From NCBI RefSeq assembly GCF_018449475.1, contig NZ_JAHCQH010000015.1, positions 62,001 through 126,000 of the forward strand: a stretch of 64,000 bases of DNA. Reading direction: 5' to 3'. The notes under the pieces were generated by a model that worked only from the letters and a program-made list of their open reading frames with translations, ran no database searches and had not been told where the DNA came from. The translations under genes were made by a program, and so were the position numbers. This document shows, piece after piece, positions 56,717 through 64,000 of the stretch. The first letter of the stretch is position 1; every line of letters begins with the position of its first letter. The stretch comes from Ancylobacter radicis. GTDB taxonomy: Bacteria; Pseudomonadota; Alphaproteobacteria; Rhizobiales; Xanthobacteraceae.

Positions 56717-58024
56717 ATGAAGCTCGCGGATTGGCTCGCCCTGACAGGAACGACACGCAGCGCCTTCGCGCGCAGTGTCGGCCTGTCGCCGGCCAGCATC
56801 ACCGCGCTGTGCAACGACCAGCAAGCCTGGGTCTCCCGGGAAGCGGGCAGCCGCATCGCCGCAGCCACGGCGGGGGCGGTGACGCCGAACGACTTTCTCG
56901 GGATCGATAGCGTCGAGGTGGCAATGATGAGCGATAATCTGCAGGCCCGCGTGCAAGCGGCGATCGAGGCCTTCGCGCGTGGCGAGATGCTGGTCGTCAC
57001 GGATGACGATGACCGCGAGAATGAGGGCGATCTCATCGTCGCCGCGGTTCACGCAACACCGGAGAAGCTGGCTTTCATCGTGCGGCACACCTCCGGCATC
57101 GTCTGCACCCCGCTGCCGGCCGAATATGCCAAGCGGCTGCGGCTCAACCCGATGGTGACGGACAACGACGCGCCGCACGCCACGGCCTTCACCATATCGG
57201 TCGACTACAAGCACGGCACGACCACCGGCATTTCCGCCGAGGACCGCACCGCGACCGTGCGGGGGCTCGCCAACCCCAATGCCGGCGCCTCGGATTTCGT
57301 GCGCCCGGGCCATATCTTCCCGCTGATCGCCAAGGAAGGCGGGGTGCTGATGCGCTCCGGCCATACCGAAGCGGCGGTGGACCTGTGCAAGCTGGCCGAT
57401 CTCGAACCCGTGGGCGTCATCTGCGAGCTGGTGAATGATGACGGCAGCGTCATGCGCGGCCCGAAGGTGGCGGATTTCGCCGCCGCCCATAATCTCACCC
57501 GCATCTCCGTCGCCGACCTCATCGCCTACCGGCAGTTGCGCGAGAAGCTGGTGAGCCGCACCGCGGAGTTCACCGCGCCGACGGCGGTGGGCGACATGCA
57601 CGGCATCTCCTATGTGACGCCCTTCGAGCCGGTGAACCATATCGCTCTGATCCACGGCAAGATCGGCGACGGGCGCGACGTACTGGTACGATTGCACCGC
57701 GCCGATCCCATTGGCGACGTCTTCACCGGCGGCAAGGCGATTCACGCCTCCCTGGAGCGGATCAAGGCGGAGGGGCGCGGCGTGCTGGTCTATCTGCGCG
57801 ACGGCACGACGGGCGTTCCGGTCAATTCGGTCGGTTCCGAAGGCACGCCGGCGGAAAGCGCGCGGCTGCGCGATGAAAGCTGGCGCGAAGTGGGCCTGGG
57901 GGCGCAGATCCTGCGCGATCTCGGTATTTCCTCGATCCGGCTGCTCGCCTCGCGCGCCCGCACCTATGTCGGCGTCGCCGGCTTTGGGATCGAGATCACC
58001 GGTACCGAGACACTGGACGCCTGA
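56717..58024 (+). CDS. ribB: HTH-fused 3,4-dihydroxy-2-butanone-4-phosphate synthase with degenerate GTP cyclohydrolase II-like domain
   Basis: This enzyme makes the four-carbon precursor of riboflavin. The 435-residue product has three parts. Residues 1-63 are a Cro/XRE-type helix-turn-helix (RSAFARSVGLSPASITALCN). About 71-280 are the RibB domain with TDDDDRENEGDLIVAAVHA, HTSGIVC and GHTEAAVDLCKLA. About 285-435 resemble GTP cyclohydrolase II but lack its zinc cysteines: after GDVF comes TGGKAIHASL instead of the CDCG region. That last arrangement resembles known RibBX proteins. An internal start at 56924/56927 with GAGG at 56915-56918 could give RibBX without the HTH. A 17 bp palindrome and a leaderless promoter lie upstream, suggesting autoregulation. 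Confidence 0.9.
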   Translation: MKLADWLALTGTTRSAFARSVGLSPASITALCNDQQAWVSREAGSRIAAATAGAVTPNDFLGIDSVEVAMMSDNLQARVQAAIEAFARGEMLVVTDDDDRENEGDLIVAAVHATPEKLAFIVRHTSGIVCTPLPAEYAKRLRLNPMVTDNDAPHATAFTISVDYKHGTTTGISAEDRTATVRGLANPNAGASDFVRPGHIFPLIAKEGGVLMRSGHTEAAVDLCKLADLEPVGVICELVNDDGSVMRGPKVADFAAAHNLTRISVADLIAYRQLREKLVSRTAEFTAPTAVGDMHGISYVTPFEPVNHIALIHGKIGDGRDVLVRLHRADPIGDVFTGGKAIHASLERIKAEGRGVLVYLRDGTTGVPVNSVGSEGTPAESARLRDESWREVGLGAQILRDLGISSIRLLASRARTYVGVAGFGIEITGTETLDA

Positions 58025-58159
58025 ACCCCGCTCACGCGAATGGCATTGCGAAGCCAGGACGGCGTGAAGTTTCGGCTTCTGAGCGTCGCCCGACCGTGTC
58101 ACCATCGAATGTGACGCGTCTCTGACACGTCGTGGTCCCGTCATGGACGGAGGTTCGCG

Positions 58160-58963
58160 ATGGCGTGCGTGAGGTTCTGGGCGGCGATATCAACGCTGGC
58201 GTTGGGGCTGCTGGCAGCCTCGCCCTTGCGCGCGCAGGAGCCTGTCGATGTCGAGCTGGTGCTGGCGGTCGACATTTCCTATTCGATGGACCTCGACGAA
58301 CTGGCGCTCCAGCGTGAGGGGTATATTGGTGCCGTCACCTCGCAGGAATTTCTCAACGCCCTGAAGCTCGGCCCGCATGGCCGCGTCGCGCTGGCCTATG
58401 TCGAATGGGCGGGCGCGGAGGAACAGAAGCTGGTGGTCGACTGGATGCTGGTCGGCGGGCGCGCGGATGCGGAACGCTTCGCGCAGGCGATCCGCGCGGC
58501 GCCGCTGCGGCGGGTCTACCGAACCTCCATATCCGGCGCCATGGACTTCGGCGCGGATCTGCTGGAGAGCAACAATTACAAAGGCTTGCGCCGTGTCATC
58601 GACATTTCCGGCGACGGCACCAACAATCAGGGGCCGATGGTTGAGCCGACGCGCGATGCCCTTGTGGCGCGCGGGATTACCATTAACGGCCTGCCGCTGA
58701 TGCTCAAGGAGCCGGCCGGCTCGATGCTCGATATCGGCCAGCTCGACATCTATTATGAGGATTGCGTGGTCGGCGGTCCCGGCGCCTTCGTCATCCCCGT
58801 GCGGGGCGCGCACCAGTTTGCCGACGCGATCAAAACCAAGCTGGTGCTGGAAATCGCCGGGGTGACGCCGCCGAAAGAGGTGTTATTGCACCGCGCAGCG
58901 GGCGAGCCACGCATTTCCTGCACCATTGGCGAGCGCATGTGGATGGAACGCTGGGGCAATTAG
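58160..58963 (+). CDS. Secreted von Willebrand factor A protein (DUF1194)
   Basis: This is a secreted protein of unknown role with a metal-binding VWA domain. The 267-residue precursor has a signal peptide ending LRAQEP near residue 26. The VWA domain begins [14 protein letters not shown], giving the MIDAS motif DxSxS as DISYS. It has [11 protein letters not shown] as a second metal-site segment and conserved cysteines (YYEDCVVGG and RISCTIG). DUF1194 proteins are common in alphaproteobacteria and have no assigned function. GGAGG precedes ATG 58160. Its stop codon overlaps that of the convergent methyltransferase by four bases. Confidence 0.88.
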   Translation: MACVRFWAAISTLALGLLAASPLRAQEPVDVELVLAVDISYSMDLDELALQREGYIGAVTSQEFLNALKLGPHGRVALAYVEWAGAEEQKLVVDWMLVGGRADAERFAQAIRAAPLRRVYRTSISGAMDFGADLLESNNYKGLRRVIDISGDGTNNQGPMVEPTRDALVARGITINGLPLMLKEPAGSMLDIGQLDIYYEDCVVGGPGAFVIPVRGAHQFADAIKTKLVLEIAGVTPPKEVLLHRAAGEPRISCTIGERMWMERWGN

Positions 58964-60282
58964 CGCCGGAAGACGCCCACCAGCTCCACATGCGCGGAAT
59001 AGAGAAACTGGTCGACCGGTGTCACGCTGTCCAGCCGATACCCCTTATCGGTCAATATCTTGGCATCGCGGGCGAAGCTCGCCGGATCGCAGGACACGCC
59101 GACCACCAGCGGCACCTTGCTGAGCGCCAGTTGCTGGGCCTGCGCCTCCGCGCCCTGGCGGGGCGGATCGAACACCACGGCGTCGAAGTTCTTGAGTTCC
59201 AAGGGATAGAGCGGGCGGCGGAACAGGTCGCGCACCTCGGCGCTGACCGGCTTCAGGCCGGACACGCCGCGCGTCGCGCGGGTCAGCGCATCCACCGCCA
59301 AATCGGAGGATTCATAAGCACTTACCCGCGCCTTGCGGGCGAGGCGCAGGGCGAAGGTGCCGACGCCACTGAACAGGTCGGCCACCCGCGCGGCACCCTT
59401 GGTCGCCTCCAGAACCAGCCCGGCCAGCGTCTCCTCGCCGGCCGCGGTGGCCTGAAGGAAGGAGCCGGGCGGCAACGGCACGCGGGCGGAACCCATTGTA
59501 ATCACAGGAGGTTCGCGCTGGAGCACGAGTTCGCCATGGCGGGTCAGGCGGGCGAGGCCGTGCCGCTCGGCGAGATCGGCGAGGCGCGCCACCAGAGCGG
59601 GCCGCAGCGGGCCGCTGCCACGCACATCCATGTCGAGGCCGGTATCGGTGGCGGTGACCTGGATATCCAGAGGTTTCGCAAGCGGGGCAAGGAGTTGCGC
59701 CACCGCCCAGGCCGCCGGCAAGGCGCCGTCGAGGCCGGGGGCGAGGATGGGGCAGGAATCGATGGCGACGATGGCGTGGCTGCGCCGCCCGGCAAAGCCG
59801 ACCGCCAGTATGTCGTTACCGCGCCCGGCGCTGCCGCCGGTGGAGCGGGCATGGAACACGGCGCGGCGCCGGCCCTCGCCATGGGCGGGGATCAAGTCCT
59901 TGATCTCAGGCGACAATCCGACGCGGGCCAAGGCGTCGGCCACCAGCTCGCGCTTCCATGCGTGGTATTTTGATGCCTCCCAGTGCTGGAGCGAGCAGCC
60001 GCCGCACTGGCCGACATGGCGGCAGATCGGCTCGATCCGCTCCGCGCTGGGCTGGAGAATCGAAATAAGCTTGCCACGGTCGTGACTTAGCTCGGCCTCC
60101 ACGATTTCACCGGGCAAGGTGAGCGGCACATAGACCGGCCCCTCCGCCGTCTCCGCCACCCCGTCGCCGCGCTGGCCGAGATGGTGGATGGTCAGTGCAG
60201 TCGGGTGGACGATCGGTGCAGTGTGGACCGGTTCGCTCAAGGGGGAGGCCGGCGAGGGCCGTGCGCCGCGTGTCATGGTCAT
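58960..60282 (-). CDS. Class I RNA 5-methyluridine methyltransferase (TrmA/RlmD family)
   Basis: This SAM-dependent enzyme probably makes 5-methyluridine in rRNA or tRNA. The 440-residue product has a TRAM-like N-terminal region and an iron-sulfur cysteine cluster ([14 protein letters not shown] plus a later cysteine). The methyltransferase domain has [24 protein letters not shown], and the catalytic [11 protein letters not shown]. It overlaps the TlyA gene by four bases (ATGA), so two RNA methyltransferases are co-translated after dxs. A choice between RlmC, RlmD and TrmA is not possible from sequence alone. Confidence 0.92.
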   Translation of the reverse strand: MTMTRGARPSPASPLSEPVHTAPIVHPTALTIHHLGQRGDGVAETAEGPVYVPLTLPGEIVEAELSHDRGKLISILQPSAERIEPICRHVGQCGGCSLQHWEASKYHAWKRELVADALARVGLSPEIKDLIPAHGEGRRRAVFHARSTGGSAGRGNDILAVGFAGRRSHAIVAIDSCPILAPGLDGALPAAWAVAQLLAPLAKPLDIQVTATDTGLDMDVRGSGPLRPALVARLADLAERHGLARLTRHGELVLQREPPVITMGSARVPLPPGSFLQATAAGEETLAGLVLEATKGAARVADLFSGVGTFALRLARKARVSAYESSDLAVDALTRATRGVSGLKPVSAEVRDLFRRPLYPLELKNFDAVVFDPPRQGAEAQAQQLALSKVPLVVGVSCDPASFARDAKILTDKGYRLDSVTPVDQFLYSAHVELVGVFRR

Positions 60283-61040
60283 ATTTCCCCCTGCCGGGCG
60301 ACGAGGAGGAACTCCTCATTGCCATCTCCCCCGAGGATGGGCGAGGTGAGACGGTGAGTCACGCGCCACCCCATCGCGGCGAGCCGCGCCTCGATCCGCT
60401 CCGCCGCCGCCTGCCGGGCCTCCGCATCCTTGACGATGCCGCCCTTGGCGAGCTTGTCGCGCCCGACCTCGAATTGCGGCTTCACCAGCGCGACGAAATG
60501 GGCACCGGCGCGGGCATGGGCGAGCGCCGCCGGCAGCACGGCCTCCAGCGAGATGAAGCTGACGTCGATGGTGACGATGTCCATGGTCGGCAGGTCGCCG
60601 GGGGCGAGGTCGCGTATGTCGGTCGCCTCGCGCGAGACGATACGGGGATCGTCCCGCAGCCGGGCATGGAGCTGGTCGCGGCCGACATCGATAGCGTGGA
60701 CGCGGGCGGCACCGCGCGCCAGCAGCACCTCGGTAAAGCCGCCGGTGGACGCGCCGACATCGAGCGCCTCCCGCCCGGCCACGTCGAGCCCGGCGGCGTC
60801 GAGCGCGGCGACGAGCTTGAGGCCGGCACGGGAGACCCATTCATAGGCTTCCTGCGCCTCGATGGCGGCGTCACTGGCAATGGTCTCGGAGGGCTTGGCG
60901 ATGACGCGCCCGCCGACCCGGACCAGACCGGCGGCGATGGCGGCCTGGGCGCGGGCGCGGCTGTCGAACAGGCCGCGCGCCACCAGCACCCGGTCGGCCC
61001 GGTCGCGGGTGGGCGCGGCGGGCGTCTCCTGCGTGGACAT
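60279..61040 (-). CDS. tlyA: TlyA-family rRNA 2'-O-methyltransferase
   Basis: This 253-residue RNA methyltransferase has an N-terminal S4 RNA-binding domain (about 17-75, [22 protein letters not shown]) and an FtsJ/RrmJ-like domain. The latter has [11 protein letters not shown], the SAM motif [16 protein letters not shown], and LVKPQFEVG. In Mycobacterium TlyA methylates 16S and 23S rRNA and is linked to capreomycin sensitivity. It starts six bases after dxs and overlaps the next methyltransferase by four bases. The dxs-tlyA pairing is common in alphaproteobacteria. Confidence 0.94.
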   Translation of the reverse strand: MSTQETPAAPTRDRADRVLVARGLFDSRARAQAAIAAGLVRVGGRVIAKPSETIASDAAIEAQEAYEWVSRAGLKLVAALDAAGLDVAGREALDVGASTGGFTEVLLARGAARVHAIDVGRDQLHARLRDDPRIVSREATDIRDLAPGDLPTMDIVTIDVSFISLEAVLPAALAHARAGAHFVALVKPQFEVGRDKLAKGGIVKDAEARQAAAERIEARLAAMGWRVTHRLTSPILGGDGNEEFLLVARQGEI

Positions 61041-61046
61041 CCCGGT

Positions 61047-62987
61047 TCAGCCGCGCAGCAAGGTGAGGCGGGCTTCCTCGTCGCGACCCAGCGCCGCGAA
61101 CACGCCGCGCACAATGCCATCCGCGTCGAGCCCGGCCTGCTTCATCTGCGCGGCCGGCGAATCATGGTCGATGAACAGATCGGGCAGCGCCAGGGTGCGC
61201 ACCTTGAGGCCGCGATCCAGCGCCCCGGCCTCGGCCAGAAGGGTGAGCACATGGCTGCCGAAGCCGCCCGTGGCGCCTTCCTCGACCACCATCAGCACCT
61301 CATGCTCGCGGGCAAGACGCAGCACCAGATCGCGGTCGATCGGCTTGGCGAAGCGGGCATCCGCCACCGTGGCCGACAGGCCGAAGCCGGCAAGATGCTC
61401 GGCGGCGTTGAGGCAGGCGGCCAGCCGGGTGCCGAGCGAGAGCAGCGCGATCTTCGAGCCCTCGCGCAGCACGCGGCCGCGACCGATCTCCAATGGAATG
61501 CCGCGCGCGGGCCGCTCGACGCCGACGCCCTCGCCGCGCGGGTAGCGGAAGGCGATGGGGCCCTCGTCATAGGCGGCGGCGGTGGCGACCATGTGCACCA
61601 GTTCCGCCTCGTCGGCGGCGGCCATCACCACCATGCCCGGCAGGCAGGCGAGCATCGGCACGTCGAAGGCGCCGACATGGGTGGCGCCATCCGCGCCGAC
61701 CAGCCCGGCGCGGTCGATGGCGAAGCGCACCGGCAGGCGCTGGATCGCCACGTCATGCACGATCTGGTCATAGGCGCGCTGGAGGAAGGAGGAGTAGATC
61801 GCGCAGAACGGCTTGTAGCCCTCGGTGGCGAGGCCCGCAGCGAAGGTGACGGCGTGCTGTTCGGCGATGCCGACATCGAAGCTGCGCTCGGGAAAGGCCT
61901 GACCGAACAGATCGAGTCCGGTGCCCGCGGGCATGGCGGCATTGATGGCAACGATCCGGTCGTCGCGCTGCGCCTCGCTGATCAGGCTCTCGGCGAACAC
62001 GCTGGTATAGGTCGGCGCGTTCGACACCGCCTTGCGCTGCGTGCCGGTGGCGACATCGAAACGCTGCACGCCGTGATATTTATCGGCCGAGGCCTCGGCG
62101 GGGGCGTAGCCCTTGCCCTTCTGGGTGACGACATGGACCAGGATCGGCCCGGTCTCGCTGTCGCGCGCATTGCGCAGCACCGGCAGCAGATGGTCGAGAT
62201 TGTGCCCGTCGATCGGCCCGACATAGTAGAAGCCGAGTTCCTCGAACAGCGTGCCGCCGGTCCAGAAGCCGCGCGCGAACTCCTCCGCCCGCGCCGCCTG
62301 ACGGCCGAAGAACTTCGGCAGATTGCCGGCGAGCTGCTTGGCGGTCTCGCGCAGCGACCGGTAGGTGCGCCCGGAAATCAGCCGGGCGAGATAGGCCGAC
62401 ATGGCGCCGACCGGGGGCGCGATCGACATGTCATTGTCGTTGAGGATGACGATGAGGCGCGAATCCATGGCGCCGGCATTGTTCATCGCCTCATAGGCCA
62501 TGCCCGCCGACATGGCGCCGTCGCCGATGACCGCGACCACATTGCGCGGGCTGGTGCCGGCGGCCTTGGCCGCCTCCAGATCGCGCGCCACAGCCATGCC
62601 GAGGCCGGCGGAGATCGAGGTGGAGGAATGGCCGGCGCCGAACGGGTCGTAGATGCTCTCGGTGCGATTGGTGAAGCCGGACAGGCCGCCGCCCTGGCGC
62701 AGCGTGCGGATGCGCTCGCGCCGGCCGGTCAGGATCTTGTGCGGGTAGCACTGGTGGCCGACATCCCAGATCAGCCGGTCATTGGGCGTGTCGAACACGT
62801 GATGCAGGGCGACCGTGAGTTCCACCACGCCCAGGCCGGCGCCCAGATGCCCGCCGGTGACGGATACCGCGTCGATCATCTCCGCGCGCAGCTCCGCCGC
62901 CAGTTGCGGGAGCTTGTCGTCGGACAGGCGGCGCAGATCCGCCGGCACCTGCACAGTATCGAGAAGCGGCGTGGAAGGACGGGTCAA
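61047..62987 (-). CDS. dxs: 1-deoxy-D-xylulose-5-phosphate synthase
   Basis: This thiamine-dependent enzyme starts the MEP isoprenoid pathway from pyruvate and glyceraldehyde 3-phosphate. The product from the TTG at 62987 has 646 residues, close to the usual length. It has [16 protein letters not shown], the thiamine-diphosphate motif [18 protein letters not shown], and the second-domain [13 protein letters not shown]. The TTG is chosen because GGAG lies six bases upstream and it yields the typical start [11 protein letters not shown]. An ATG at 63050 would add 21 residues. It is followed by tlyA and an rRNA methyltransferase as one operon. Confidence 0.95.
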   Translation of the reverse strand: MTRPSTPLLDTVQVPADLRRLSDDKLPQLAAELRAEMIDAVSVTGGHLGAGLGVVELTVALHHVFDTPNDRLIWDVGHQCYPHKILTGRRERIRTLRQGGGLSGFTNRTESIYDPFGAGHSSTSISAGLGMAVARDLEAAKAAGTSPRNVVAVIGDGAMSAGMAYEAMNNAGAMDSRLIVILNDNDMSIAPPVGAMSAYLARLISGRTYRSLRETAKQLAGNLPKFFGRQAARAEEFARGFWTGGTLFEELGFYYVGPIDGHNLDHLLPVLRNARDSETGPILVHVVTQKGKGYAPAEASADKYHGVQRFDVATGTQRKAVSNAPTYTSVFAESLISEAQRDDRIVAINAAMPAGTGLDLFGQAFPERSFDVGIAEQHAVTFAAGLATEGYKPFCAIYSSFLQRAYDQIVHDVAIQRLPVRFAIDRAGLVGADGATHVGAFDVPMLACLPGMVVMAAADEAELVHMVATAAAYDEGPIAFRYPRGEGVGVERPARGIPLEIGRGRVLREGSKIALLSLGTRLAACLNAAEHLAGFGLSATVADARFAKPIDRDLVLRLAREHEVLMVVEEGATGGFGSHVLTLLAEAGALDRGLKVRTLALPDLFIDHDSPAAQMKQAGLDADGIVRGVFAALGRDEEARLTLLRG

Positions 62988-63161
62988 GGACGTCTCCGGT
63001 AACGGCTCATCCACGGCAGATGCGATGCAGTGGACGAAGTTCAAGGGCATACACAATGCCCCCAGCAGGCGCAACGCGCGCCCACCGGCGCCCGCTCCGC
63101 AACTGATACGCAGCAAAGCCGAGCAAGAGTGTGGAGACGGCGCGGCGCCATGTCACAAATA

Positions 63162-63193
63162 TTGGATTGAACCGTCCGGTTCGTTTAGAACCG
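63162..63193 (+). promoter_or_regulatory. Promoter with three GAACCG/CGGTTC half-sites, probable TetR-type operator
   Basis: GAACCG (63169-63174), CGGTTC (63177-63182) and GAACCG (63188-63193) form two overlapping inverted repeats. They lie between, and partly over, a TTGGAT (-35, 63162-63167) and a TTAGAA (-10, 63185-63190) that are 17 bases apart. The arrangement suits a repressor such as a TetR protein, but no regulator gene lies next to it in the window. It precedes the gene at 63200. Confidence 0.55.
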
Positions 63194-63199
63194 AGCGGC

Positions 63200-64000
63200 A
63201 TGAACGAGGTGGCATCTCAGGCGAGGACCGCAGAGGGCACGGCGCAGGCCGCCGGCACGCGCCGTCTCGTGCTGTTCCTGCCGGGCCATGACCCGACCGG
63301 CATGGACTATCACCATGGTCGCTTCGCCAACCAGGCCGGGCGCTTCGCGCGGCTGTGGTCGTTCAGGGTCGCGGTCTCGCCGCGCCGCGACGACGGCGCC
63401 CTGCCCTTCGCCCGCTGGGACGTCGACACCTCCGGCCCGAACTGGAACACGCGGACCGATTACCGCATCCTCTCCTGGGACGACATCGTGCGCGAGCTGG
63501 ACGACCGGCCCGACCCGGTGCGGCTGTGGCGCGGCCTTGGCGGGCTGACCGATTTCCTGTTCGGCGGCGCCGCGCGGGGCTATTTCCGCGCCAGCCCGCG
63601 CTACGGCTTCTTCTTCTTCTTTCCCTATGTGATGGTCTGGCTGTTCGCCTTAGGCGGGCTCGTCGCCGGGGGCCTCGCCTATTGGCTGCTGGCCGGCACG
63701 CTGGGGGCGGTGCTGGCCGGACTGGCGGCAGGAGTGGCAACGTTTTTCGGCCTGTTCCGCTGGCCGGGCCGCTACTGGCGGCTGCATCAGGCGCTCGATG
63801 ATTGGGACCTTGCCCGCAACTATCTGCATGACGCGACGCCCAGCGTCGATGCGCGGCTCGACGAGTTCGCCGGCGTGCTGGTGGCGGCGGCACAGACCGG
63901 CGCTTATGACGAAATCGTGCTGGTCGGCCACAGCCTCGGGGCGACGCTGATGCTCGGCGTGCTCGACCGCGCGCTCGACCGCCACCCCGGCCTTGCCGAC
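63200..64000 (+). CDS. Membrane alpha/beta-hydrolase-like protein (partial, runs off the window)
   Basis: The first 267 residues are present and the frame stays open to the window edge. After a short polar start comes LVLFLPGHDPTGMDYHHGRFANQ, then two hydrophobic membrane helices (about 140-182) in the middle. A lipase-type nucleophile elbow, VLVGHSLGATLM, lies near residue 250. The order (hydrolase core, inserted membrane hairpin, GHSLG) suggests a membrane-bound hydrolase of unknown substrate. ATG 63200 lies just after a palindromic operator-like site and is divergent from dxs. The catalytic acid and histidine would lie beyond the window. Confidence 0.75.
   Translation, partial: MNEVASQARTAEGTAQAAGTRRLVLFLPGHDPTGMDYHHGRFANQAGRFARLWSFRVAVSPRRDDGALPFARWDVDTSGPNWNTRTDYRILSWDDIVRELDDRPDPVRLWRGLGGLTDFLFGGAARGYFRASPRYGFFFFFPYVMVWLFALGGLVAGGLAYWLLAGTLGAVLAGLAAGVATFFGLFRWPGRYWRLHQALDDWDLARNYLHDATPSVDARLDEFAGVLVAAAQTGAYDEIVLVGHSLGATLMLGVLDRALDRHPGLAD

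Overview
This is a 64 kb chromosomal segment of a high-GC alphaproteobacterium. Conserved marker genes point to the order Hyphomicrobiales: the small SRP RNA followed by dnaX and ebfC, the long alphaproteobacterial histidyl-tRNA synthetase, the HisZ/HisG pair, and the intergenic repeat families. A Xanthobacteraceae-like genome (Ancylobacter, Starkeya or Xanthobacter) is my inference from gene content, not a database result. I see no insertion sequence, integrase, phage gene, tRNA or CRISPR array. Nearly all of the sequence is ordinary coding DNA broken by REP-like palindromic repeats.

Layout. 0.2-7.3 kb: housekeeping genes (dcd, nudC with a HIT protein, proline iminopeptidase, a GNAT enzyme, SRP RNA, dnaX, ebfC). 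7.5-17.1 kb: a complete amide-utilisation cluster on the minus strand. Its order of transcription is amiC sensor, amiR antiterminator, binding protein, two permeases, two ATPases, formamidase, and a double nitrilase whose second domain has lost its catalytic cysteine. The amiC leader carries an intrinsic terminator and competing small hairpins, a plausible AmiR target. 17.3-21.4 kb: a trimodular MFS/acyltransferase/acyl-ACP synthetase with a coupled TetR regulator. 21.6-31.1 kb: a cbb3 oxidase locus, ccoNOQP plus ccoGHIS, followed by an MFS protein with the CcoA copper-importer signature. A perfect FNR/FixK box lies upstream of ccoN.

31.4-35.5 kb: a small membrane protein, msrA, a secreted protein of unknown function, a UPF0114 membrane protein and siroheme synthase. 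35.9-45.3 kb: the histidine genes hisS and hisZG, separated by a divergent oxyR/katG pair, an IalB-like secreted protein and about 1.5 kb of repeat-rich non-coding DNA. 45.3-51 kb: a phosphonate pair (phosphonoacetaldehyde hydrolase and an FAD-dependent amine oxidase), a membrane TPR protein, and an omega-amino acid aminotransferase. 51.1-64 kb: HrpB helicase, an orphan Flp-like pilin, a CNNM/CBS membrane protein, chorismate synthase, an HTH-RibB fusion, a secreted VWA protein, the dxs-tlyA-rRNA methyltransferase operon, and the start of a membrane alpha/beta-hydrolase.

The items most worth following up are: (1) riboflavin synthase RibB fused to an N-terminal helix-turn-helix domain, with a perfect 17 bp palindrome and an apparently leaderless promoter just upstream, suggesting a self-regulating enzyme; (2) the double nitrilase with a degenerate half in an AmiC/AmiR-controlled amide cluster; (3) a CcoA-type copper importer built into a cbb3 assembly operon; (4) an oxidative, transaminase-free route for aminophosphonates.
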